DNA of 7,463 nucleotides. It comes from CAYJDG01 sp964368875 (GTDB lineage Bacteria; Pseudomonadota; Alphaproteobacteria; Micavibrionales; Micavibrionaceae). The translations under genes and the position numbers were made by a program. Shown in pieces: positions 1-4,729 of the stretch (positions within the stretch are counted from its first letter, which is position 1; each line of letters begins with the position of its first letter). Below the pieces are notes generated by a model. That model did not search any database, was not told the DNA's origin, and worked only from the letters and a program-made list of their open reading frames with translations. The stretch covers positions 1-7,463 of the forward strand of contig CAYJDG010000065.1 of the NCBI GenBank assembly GCA_964368875.1, read 5' to 3'.

Positions 1-2
1 GC

Positions 3-107
3 CGTAAAATATTCCCCGGCCAACTGGTAGATTTTCCCCTCATCGTGTTCCAAAGGCGGGTTTTTACCGCTATAAATCCTTATGGAGCGCGACAGCGAAC
101 AGGTTGA
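3..107 (+). CDS. possible C-terminal tail of an upstream gene, perhaps mreD (partial)
   Basis: An open frame enters from the left edge and stops with TGA at 105-107, 26 bp inside mrdA. It reads roughly RKIFPGQLVDFPLIVFQRRV and then continues for about 14 residues. mreD commonly lies just before mrdA, and MreD proteins end in a hydrophobic helix followed by basic residues. The segment FPLIVFQRRV is loosely consistent with that. An overlap would also explain why mrdA has no clear ribosome binding site, through translational coupling. The evidence is thin: only about 34 codons are visible, no specific motif can be matched, and another frame ends at a TAG at 28-30. This is inference from context more than recognition. 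Confidence 0.25.
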   Translation, partial: RKIFPGQLVDFPLIVFQRRVFTAINPYGARQRTG

Positions 108-1926
108 GAATTTTGCGCGGCGGGCGTTTTTCGTCGGCGCGTTGCAGGGCGTGGTTCTGACCGTCCTCGGCGGACGTCTCGCCTATCTGCAAATCGCGCA
201 GGGCGAGAAATACGCAACTCTCGCCGAAAACAACCGGGTCAATCTGCGCATCCTGCCGCCCTCACGGGGCGAGATCGTTGACCGCTTCGGCGTGCCGCTC
301 GCGATCAATCTGCAAAACTTTCAAGTCGTGGTCGTGCCAGAGCAAGTCGAGAACCTCGAAACAACCCTGCGCGAGCTTCAGCGCGTCGTGACGCTCGGTG
401 AAGACGATATCAAACGTGCCTTGCGCGATGCCAAGCGCAATGCGCGCTTTGTCGCCCTGCAGGTACGCGACAATTTAAGCTGGGACGAGGTTGCCAAGAT
501 AGAATTGAATCTGCCGGACCTGCCCGGCATTTCCGTGCAGGATGGGGAGGTGCGCAGCTATCCCTACAAAGAAGCGACCGCACATTTGATCGGCTATGTC
601 GGGCGGATCAGCGAGAAAGAAGTCAAGGAGCAGGGCGATGATCCGCTTCTCCTTGTTCCCGGCTTCTTGATCGGCAAGAACGGGCTAGAGAAAGCCCATG
701 ATACAAGTTTGATCGGGGCCGCCGGGAAAGCCGAGATCGAGGTCAACGTCCATGGCCGCGAAGTGCGCCAGTTGGGGCGCGTGCCAAGCACGCCGGGCAA
801 ACGCCTGACACTCAGCATTGATGCGGAATTGCAGCGCTTTACGCAGACGCGTCTGGCGCAGGAACGCAGCGCCTCGGCGGTGATCATGGATGTGCACACG
901 GGTGAGATTTATGCGCTGGCGTCCCATCCGTCTTATAATCCGAATTCATTCTCGCATGGCATTTCGGCGATGGAGTGGGAGCAATTGCGCGATGATCCGG
1001 CGCATCCGCTCAACAACAAGGTCGTGAGCGGTCTCTATCCGCCGGGGTCGACCTTCAAGATGGTTACGGCGATGGCAGGGCTTGAAGCCGGAGTCATCAA
1101 CCAGCACTCGGCGGTCAACTGTCCCGGCCATTATGATTTCGGCAATGCGCGGTTCCACTGCTGGAAAAAAGGCGGGCATGGTACGGTCAACCTGAATAAG
1201 GCGCTGGCGGAATCCTGTGACGTCTATTTTTACAAGATGTCGACGGCGCTTGGCATCGACCGCTTAGCGGAGATGTCGCGTCGTCTCGGCTTCGGGCAGA
1301 AACTCGATATCGGCCTGCCAGAAGAAAAAGCGGGGCTGGTTCCCGATCAGAAATGGAAACGCGCCGCCAAAGATGAGATGTGGCACGCCGGGGAAACCAT
1401 CGTCGCCGCCATCGGGCAGGGTTATATCCAGACGACACCGCTGCAGCTCGTCACCATGACGGCCCGCCTTGTGAATGGCGGTAAAGCGGTTAAGCCTTGG
1501 GTAGCAGGCTTTTCCGGCACCACTGCGTTGCAGTCGATGCAATATGACAGCCTTGACCTCAACCCCGCCCATCTCGCCCTTGTGCGCAAGGGCATGGAGA
1601 ACGTCATGCAGCCGGGCGGCACCGGATATGGCCAACGCATCAAGGAGCCCGGTATGGAAATGGGCGGCAAGTCGGGCACGGCCCAGGTCAAACGTATCAC
1701 CAAGGCGGAACGCGCTGCGGGCGTCAAACAGGACGACATGCCATGGCACTGGCGGCACCACGCCTTGTTCGTGGCCTACGCTCCCATCGGCGATCCCCGC
1801 TATGCATGCGCGGTCGTGGTCGAGCATGGCGGCGGCGGGTCGGCGGTTGCGGCCCCGGTCGCCAAAGAAATTCTGCTGGAATGCCAAAAGCGCAATCCGG
1901 CCCAGAAAAAGATCGGACCCGCATAA
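82..1926 (+). CDS. mrdA: penicillin-binding protein 2, elongasome transpeptidase
   Basis: This class B penicillin-binding protein cross-links peptidoglycan during lateral wall growth, working in the periplasm with RodA. At 614 aa it has the usual length. A short cytoplasmic N-terminus is followed by one membrane anchor (about residues 13-36), then the pedestal with the typical SRGEIVDRFG at 61-70. The transpeptidase domain runs from about 240 to 600. It carries the nucleophile motif S323-T-F-K326, the second motif S378-C-D380 (the S-x-D form usual in PBP2) and K530-S-G-T533. Residues C347, C360, H366 and C379 lie where a metal site has been described in E. coli PBP2, so a structural zinc is plausible. 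The start at 82 is the first possible one, because an in-frame TAA lies at 73-75. No Shine-Dalgarno sequence precedes it. The stop overlaps the rodA start by one base (TAATG), implying coupled translation in one operon. Confidence 0.96.
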   Translation: MERDSEQVENFARRAFFVGALQGVVLTVLGGRLAYLQIAQGEKYATLAENNRVNLRILPPSRGEIVDRFGVPLAINLQNFQVVVVPEQVENLETTLRELQRVVTLGEDDIKRALRDAKRNARFVALQVRDNLSWDEVAKIELNLPDLPGISVQDGEVRSYPYKEATAHLIGYVGRISEKEVKEQGDDPLLLVPGFLIGKNGLEKAHDTSLIGAAGKAEIEVNVHGREVRQLGRVPSTPGKRLTLSIDAELQRFTQTRLAQERSASAVIMDVHTGEIYALASHPSYNPNSFSHGISAMEWEQLRDDPAHPLNNKVVSGLYPPGSTFKMVTAMAGLEAGVINQHSAVNCPGHYDFGNARFHCWKKGGHGTVNLNKALAESCDVYFYKMSTALGIDRLAEMSRRLGFGQKLDIGLPEEKAGLVPDQKWKRAAKDEMWHAGETIVAAIGQGYIQTTPLQLVTMTARLVNGGKAVKPWVAGFSGTTALQSMQYDSLDLNPAHLALVRKGMENVMQPGGTGYGQRIKEPGMEMGGKSGTAQVKRITKAERAAGVKQDDMPWHWRHHALFVAYAPIGDPRYACAVVVEHGGGGSAVAAPVAKEILLECQKRNPAQKKIGPA

Positions 1927-3065
1927 TGTCGCTCTTCCGCTCAGGCATCTCAGTTGATGATTATTCAATCTTCGGCAAACTCCGCCAGATCAGCTGGGGC
2001 ATGGTCTTTCTGATCTGCGTGCTCGCCTGTGTCGGCTTCATGTGCCTGTATTCCGCCGCCAACGGCAGCCTCGATCCGTATGCGTCGCGGCAAATTCCAC
2101 GCTTTATGTTTGCACTATGCCTGCTGGTCGGGTTTGCGCTGATCGATATCCGCTGGATTTTTCGCGCGGCCTATCCGTTCTATGCTTTGACTATTATTCT
2201 CCTCATACTCGTCGATATCTTTGGCCATATCGGCATGGGCGCACAGCGCTGGCTCGATCTCGGCATCATGAAGATTCAGCCCTCGGAACTGGCCAAGATT
2301 TCGACAGTGATGGCGCTGGCGCGCTATTTCCATGCTTTGGAACCGGACCGCGTGCGTAAATTGCGCACCGTCATCATCCCCGCCATCATGATCCTGATCC
2401 CCGTCGGGCTGGTGGCGGCGCAACCGGATTTGGGGACCGGCATGACGATCCTGTTTGCAGGAGGCGCCATGCTGTTTGTCGGCGGCCTGTCGATCTGGAT
2501 TTTCGCCGCCCTGCTGACGGCCGCGATCGCAGCTGTGCCAATCGCCTGGCATTTTCTGCACGACTACCAAAAGAACCGGGTAATGATTTTCATGGATCCG
2601 GAATCCGATCCGCTTGGTGCTGGCTTCCACATTACCCAATCCAAAATCGCGCTCGGCTCGGGGGGCATATTTGGCAAAGGTTTTCTTGAGGGCTCACAAT
2701 CGCACTTGAACTTCCTCCCGGAAAAGCAGACCGACTTTATTTTCACTCTCTATGCGGAAGAGTGGGGGCTTGTCGGCGGTTTATTCCTGATCGCCTTGCT
2801 CGGTATGATTATTCTTTACGGCTACTGGATCTCATTCCGCTGCCGCCATACCTTCGGCCGGCTGCTGGCGTTTGGGCTGATTTTTAACTTCTCAATCTAT
2901 GTCATGATCAATATCGGCATGGTCATGGGCCTGCTGCCCGTGGTGGGTATCCCCTTGCCGCTGATGTCCTATGGCGGCACGGCGATGCTGACCGTCATGA
3001 TCGCTTTCGGCATTATCCAGTGCTGCAATATTTACCGGGACACCCGGCTTCCCCGGGCTTTTTAA
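1926..3065 (+). CDS. rodA: RodA, SEDS peptidoglycan glycosyltransferase
   Basis: A 379-residue polytopic inner-membrane protein that polymerises lipid II into glycan strands, paired with PBP2. About ten hydrophobic segments are visible. Family motifs are GAQRWLDLG (105-113), PSELAK (119-124), QPDLGT (166-171), the periplasmic loop DPESDPLGAG (224-233) carrying the conserved acidic residue needed for activity, QSKIALGSGG (238-247), FLPEKQTDFIF (263-273), and GIPLPLMSYGG (341-351) near the C-terminus. The frame stays open upstream to 1743, but the ATG at 1926 is chosen. It begins the conserved protein and overlaps the mrdA stop as TAATG, and the 61 extra upstream residues are arginine-rich out-of-frame mrdA sequence. 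RodA rather than FtsW is indicated by the MrdA partner and by the ESDPLGAG loop. Confidence 0.96.
   Translation: MSLFRSGISVDDYSIFGKLRQISWGMVFLICVLACVGFMCLYSAANGSLDPYASRQIPRFMFALCLLVGFALIDIRWIFRAAYPFYALTIILLILVDIFGHIGMGAQRWLDLGIMKIQPSELAKISTVMALARYFHALEPDRVRKLRTVIIPAIMILIPVGLVAAQPDLGTGMTILFAGGAMLFVGGLSIWIFAALLTAAIAAVPIAWHFLHDYQKNRVMIFMDPESDPLGAGFHITQSKIALGSGGIFGKGFLEGSQSHLNFLPEKQTDFIFTLYAEEWGLVGGLFLIALLGMIILYGYWISFRCRHTFGRLLAFGLIFNFSIYVMINIGMVMGLLPVVGIPLPLMSYGGTAMLTVMIAFGIIQCCNIYRDTRLPRAF
3043..3063 (+). terminator. candidate intrinsic terminator overlapping the rodA stop codon
   Basis: The arms CCCGG (3043-3047) and CCGGG (3053-3057) form a 5-bp all-GC stem with a 5-nt loop. One C follows, then five T (3059-3063) that run into the TAA stop codon of rodA (3063-3065). 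The stem is short, so termination may be partial. The position fits, because a separate promoter for the next gene begins about 20 bp downstream. Confidence 0.5.
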
Positions 3066-3083
3066 GGCGTTTTAGGAAATTCC

Positions 3084-3112
3084 TTGCAAGAAAAGCCTGA
3101 TCTCCCTATATT
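3084..3112 (+). promoter_or_regulatory. sigma-70-type promoter for the two small unknown genes
   Basis: TTGCAA (3084-3089, 4 of 6 matches to the -35 consensus) is followed after exactly 17 bp by TATATT (3107-3112, 5 of 6 matches to the -10 consensus). Transcription would begin near 3119, giving a leader of about 29 nt, A/T-rich at first and ending in a strong ribosome binding site (AGGAG at 3137-3141, 6 nt before the ATG at 3148). The 82 bp between rodA and the next gene hold this promoter and nothing else I can see. Confidence 0.6.
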
Positions 3113-3147
3113 TCTCATAATAAAAAAATATTACAGAGGAGAGGGGC

Positions 3148-3513
3148 ATGGGCCTGAGAGACGTATTAAAGTGGGTTGCTGAGGCTATTGAAGGCCCAAA
3201 AACCATTCCCGGCCCGGCCATTTTTTACCCCGAGTCATCAGCGCTGCAAATGGCCCGTCTGGTGGCAACAGAAATTTCTAAAGACTCAGGCTCCTATTCT
3301 ATTGGTCTCGTGACCACGCTGCGACCGACAGGTCTCGAGTCTCTGGAAGCTGGATCTAACCTTACCGCCATGCTCTGCCGCTCTAACGAAGAGCCAGTCG
3401 ATTTCGGGCCGATCAAGGAAGCCGACCTGCCTGCGAAGTTTGCAGACTATCATGCGAAGCTGGAAGCCGGACAGGAGATTACCCGCGGTCTTGCTCTCGC
3501 GCTTGCCAAATAA
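3148..3513 (+). CDS. small protein of unknown function (121 aa)
   Basis: I do not recognise this protein. It has no signal peptide or membrane helix, so it is probably cytoplasmic. Residues 1-15 (MGLRDVLKWVAEAIE) look like an amphipathic helix. A Gly/Pro-rich linker follows (GPKTIPGPA, 16-24), then a helix around 30-45, a likely beta region with SIGLVTTLRP (51-60) and NLTAMLCRS (71-79), and a C-terminal helical part (90-121) ending LALALAK. The start is well supported by AGGAG 6 nt upstream and by the promoter at 3084-3112. The coding character looks native, with no sign of decay. The next gene starts 14 bp after its stop on the same strand, so the two probably form one transcript and may act together. 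Confidence 0.8.
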   Translation: MGLRDVLKWVAEAIEGPKTIPGPAIFYPESSALQMARLVATEISKDSGSYSIGLVTTLRPTGLESLEAGSNLTAMLCRSNEEPVDFGPIKEADLPAKFADYHAKLEAGQEITRGLALALAK

Positions 3514-3527
3514 GCCAGGCACACCCA

Positions 3528-3935
3528 ATGAGTAAAATTCAGGATCTTCGTGATTTGATGGGAGCGGCAGCGGCGCTGGTTGGAGCGTATGCCGAGAAAA
3601 GCGGCCTTGCATCTGTCTTTGCCGGGGCATCGCCGCGCGGGGACAAGATCGAAGGTAATAAGCGCTCGGTTACAGGACTCGGCATCAACATGACCTGGCA
3701 GCGACTGGTTGCCATTGAAACCCAGCCGCAGAGCAAGACTTATCAATTGAACATGGTCACGTATGGGCTGCGGATTTCGGGCGGAGGTCAGTATTCGATG
3801 CCGTATGAAGTTGAGCTCAGCCGCCGTCAGATCGAGCCTGAAAAGATTTATACGCGTGCTGATGCATTGAATGAAGTTGAAAGGCGCGATCAGGCCTATC
3901 GGCAGATCACGCGTCCAACCCGTTCGGTAAGTTAA
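3528..3935 (+). CDS. small protein of unknown function (135 aa)
   Basis: I do not recognise this protein. Residues 1-34 form an Ala/Gly-rich, weakly hydrophobic helical segment (LMGAAAALVGAYAEKSGLAS) that is too short and polar for a confident membrane helix. A basic linker follows (36-47). Residues 50-100 look beta-rich (GINMTWQRLVAIET, TYQLNMVTYGLRI, GQYSMPYEVEL). The end is a charged helix (104-125) and a short basic tail. The start is the first ATG after the upstream stop, 14 bp away, with only a weak AGG before it, so translation may be coupled to the 121-aa gene. Its stop codon overlaps that of convergent grxD within TTAA (3932-3935). I see no sequence similarity to the 121-aa neighbour, so the pair is not a duplication. 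Confidence 0.75.
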   Translation: MSKIQDLRDLMGAAAALVGAYAEKSGLASVFAGASPRGDKIEGNKRSVTGLGINMTWQRLVAIETQPQSKTYQLNMVTYGLRISGGGQYSMPYEVELSRRQIEPEKIYTRADALNEVERRDQAYRQITRPTRSVS

Positions 3936-4273
3936 GCTGCATCCTGAATCTGGATGCCATTTTCCTTGAGCAGCGTTTGCAGCTCGCCGCTTTCGTACAT
4001 TTCACGCACGATGTCACAGCCACCGATAAACTCGCCCTTGACGTAGAGCTGGGGGATGGTCGGCCAGTTGGCGTAATCTTTGATGCCCTGACGCAGGTCA
4101 GCATCTTCGAGAATATTGATGCCTTTGAACTGGACGCCGAGCTTGCTGAGCATCTGCACGACGGCCGCAGAAAAACCACATTGCGGGAAGACAGCGGTGC
4201 CTTTCATGTAAAGCACGACATCGTTCTCGCTGATGTCTTTCTTGATCTGGTCGAATACGGCGGTGTCGGTCAT
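3932..4273 (-). CDS. grxD: monothiol CGFS glutaredoxin (Grx4/GrxD family)
   Basis: A 113-residue single-domain monothiol glutaredoxin. These proteins bind a [2Fe-2S] cluster with glutathione, transfer clusters to targets, and form a mixed complex with BolA proteins. The active site is C32-G-F-S35, preceded by the glutathione-binding MKGT (23-26) and followed by WPTIPQLYVKGEFIGGCDI (70-88), which holds the TIP loop and the GG-CD glutathione contacts. All key residues are present and the length is typical. The start is firm: GAGGAG lies on the minus strand at 4285-4280, 6 nt before the ATG. It lies 31 bp downstream of bolA on the same strand, and the bolA-grxD operon matches the known physical partnership of the two products. 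Confidence 0.96.
   Translation of the reverse strand: MTDTAVFDQIKKDISENDVVLYMKGTAVFPQCGFSAAVVQMLSKLGVQFKGINILEDADLRQGIKDYANWPTIPQLYVKGEFIGGCDIVREMYESGELQTLLKENGIQIQDAA
3939..3963 (+). terminator. weak candidate terminator inside the end of grxD
   Basis: GCATCC (3939-3944) and GGATGC (3952-3957) are perfect 6-bp inverted arms around a 7-nt loop, followed by CA and four T (3960-3963). For + strand transcription this comes immediately after the 135-aa gene. It lies within the last codons of convergent grxD, because the two stop codons overlap and leave no intergenic space. The short T run makes it weak. Confidence 0.33.
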
Positions 4274-4304
4274 GGCAATCTCCTCAAACTCAGTTGTCTA
4301 ATCT

Positions 4305-4541
4305 TTATGCAGGTGGCACGGCGGTGGTCAAGGCCAGTGCGTGCAGTTCCCCGCCCATTTTACCCTTCAGCGCAGCATAAACCATCTGGTGCTGCTGAAC
4401 CTTGGACTTTCCGGCAAACGCCGCCGCAACCACATGGGCGGCATAATGATCGCCATCCCCCGCGAGATCCTGAATGCTCACAGTCGCGCCGGGAATACCC
4501 TCGCGGATGAGCTGTTCAATCATGGCGGCTTCCATGGCCAT
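4305..4541 (-). CDS. bolA: BolA-family protein, partner of CGFS glutaredoxin
   Basis: A 78-residue BolA-like protein, closer to the short IbaG/YrbA type than to E. coli BolA itself. BolA proteins share a [2Fe-2S] cluster with CGFS glutaredoxins and take part in iron-sulfur cluster handling and iron signalling. Family hallmarks are the GDGDHY loop (28-33) with H32 in the variable Cys/His ligand position, QQHQMVYAALKGKMGGE (49-65), and the invariant His H67 in ELHALAL. Three Met codons are possible starts (residues 1, 3 and 7). The first is preferred because AAAGGA lies 7 nt before it. It is first in the minus-strand operon with grxD. In many alphaproteobacteria purL lies directly upstream on the same strand, but here a gene on the opposite strand separates them. 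Confidence 0.94.
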   Translation of the reverse strand: MAMEAAMIEQLIREGIPGATVSIQDLAGDGDHYAAHVVAAAFAGKSKVQQHQMVYAALKGKMGGELHALALTTAVPPA

Positions 4542-4562
4542 CGGTTTGTCCTTTGTTCAGTA

Positions 4563-4591
4563 ATTATATTAGAGGGTTTTTATATTGTTTG
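4563..4591 (-). promoter_or_regulatory. probable promoter of the bolA-grxD operon
   Basis: On the minus strand a perfect TATAAT -10 box (4568-4563) lies 22 bp before the bolA start codon, giving a short leader. At 17-bp spacing the -35 position (4591-4586) reads CAAACA, which is poor, so an activator or an extended element may be needed. An inverted repeat (4582-4599) overlaps this weak -35 region. Confidence 0.45.
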
Positions 4592-4599
4592 GCCAATAT
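4582..4599. repeat. inverted repeat ATATTG-N6-CAATAT, possible operator
   Basis: Perfect 6-bp arms ATATTG (4582-4587) and CAATAT (4594-4599) are separated by 6 bp. A second, nested palindrome TTGGCCAA occupies 4589-4596. The dyad covers the -35 region of the proposed bolA promoter, a position suited to a dimeric regulator. It does not resemble the RirA or Irr boxes that I know for iron genes in alphaproteobacteria. Confidence 0.4.
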
Positions 4600-4619
4600 T
4601 AAAAGCAGGTGCGTAAATG

Positions 4620-4636
4620 CGCATATCAGATATGCG
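4620..4636. repeat. perfect 17-bp palindrome, probable operator
   Basis: CGCATATC and GATATGCG form perfect 8-bp arms around a single central A. A smaller palindrome, ATGCGCAT (4617-4624), overlaps its left side. The dyad ends 3 bp upstream of the proposed -35 box of the RAP-like gene. Length, symmetry and position are those of a site for a dimeric helix-turn-helix protein. No candidate regulator gene is visible in the window. Confidence 0.55.
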
Positions 4637-4639
4637 GTA

Positions 4640-4669
4640 TTGACTTGGTTTTCCACATGGGAATATCGT
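4640..4669 (+). promoter_or_regulatory. probable promoter of the RAP-like gene
   Basis: TTGACT (4640-4645, 5 of 6 matches to the -35 consensus) is followed after 18 bp by TATCGT (4664-4669, 4 of 6 matches). Transcription would start around 4676, leaving a leader of about 54 nt. Inverted repeats flank it on the upstream side (4620-4636) and cover its -10 box (4658-4677), which suggests control by a repressor. Confidence 0.45.
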
Positions 4670-4685
4670 AATTCCCAACAGGGAA
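4658..4685. repeat. inverted repeat over the -10 box with an extra GGGAA copy
   Basis: TGGGAAT (4658-4664) and ATTCCCA (4671-4677) are perfect 7-bp arms separated by 6 bp. A further GGGAA follows at 4681-4685 and can instead pair with TTCCC at 4672-4676. As DNA this is operator-like and spans the proposed -10 box and start site. As RNA it would matter only if transcription begins further upstream. Confidence 0.4.
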
Positions 4686-4686
4686 C

Positions 4687-4708
4687 AGGCTCTCTTTTTT
4701 GAGAACCT
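4687..4708 (+). promoter_or_regulatory. leader hairpin upstream of the RAP-like gene
   Basis: AGG-C-TCTC (4687-4694) and GAGA-A-CCT (4701-4708) form a stem of seven pairs with one C-A mismatch, around a loop of six T. It lies in the predicted leader, 21 nt before the start codon, which itself lacks a strong ribosome binding site. It could affect translation or mRNA stability. It is not a typical terminator, because no T run follows the stem. Confidence 0.3.
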
Positions 4709-4714
4709 ATAAAA

Positions 4715-4726
4715 ATGAGTTGTTGA
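4715..4726 (+). other. three-codon minicistron ahead of the RAP-like gene
   Basis: ATG-AGT-TGT-TGA (Met-Ser-Cys-stop) lies in the same frame as the RAP-like gene and ends 3 nt before its ATG at 4730. The first two codons, ATG-AGT, are repeated at 4730. The TGA rules out any start upstream of 4727 in this frame. Whether ribosomes use the minicistron cannot be told. It may be chance in a short AT-rich leader. Confidence 0.2.
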
Positions 4727-4729
4727 GTA

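Noticed and set aside
1743..1925. Upstream in-frame extension of rodA (61 more residues)
   Set aside because: The extension is arginine- and glycine-rich sequence read out of frame from mrdA. The conserved RodA protein begins at the ATG at 1926, which overlaps the mrdA stop.
1264..1968. 234-codon open frame on the minus strand
   Set aside because: It lies antisense to the well-conserved mrdA transpeptidase domain and has no recognisable domain. It is a by-product of GC-rich coding sequence.
2115..2639. 174-codon open frame on the minus strand inside rodA
   Set aside because: It is low-complexity, rich in Asp/Gln/His, and antisense to hydrophobic RodA helices. This is the usual mirror of membrane-protein codons.
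3880..3925. Imperfect CGCG/GATC inverted repeat as a terminator for grxD
   Set aside because: The arms need a bulge, the loop is long and there is no convincing T run on the minus strand.
3977..4510. 177-codon open frame on the plus strand across grxD and bolA
   Set aside because: It is antisense to two clearly conserved genes with matched ribosome binding sites, and its own product shows no domain.
4700..4713. TATAAA at 4708-4713 as the -10 box of the RAP-like gene
   Set aside because: The -35 position at 17-bp spacing reads ACAGGC, and the leader would be very short. TTGACT-N18-TATCGT upstream fits better.
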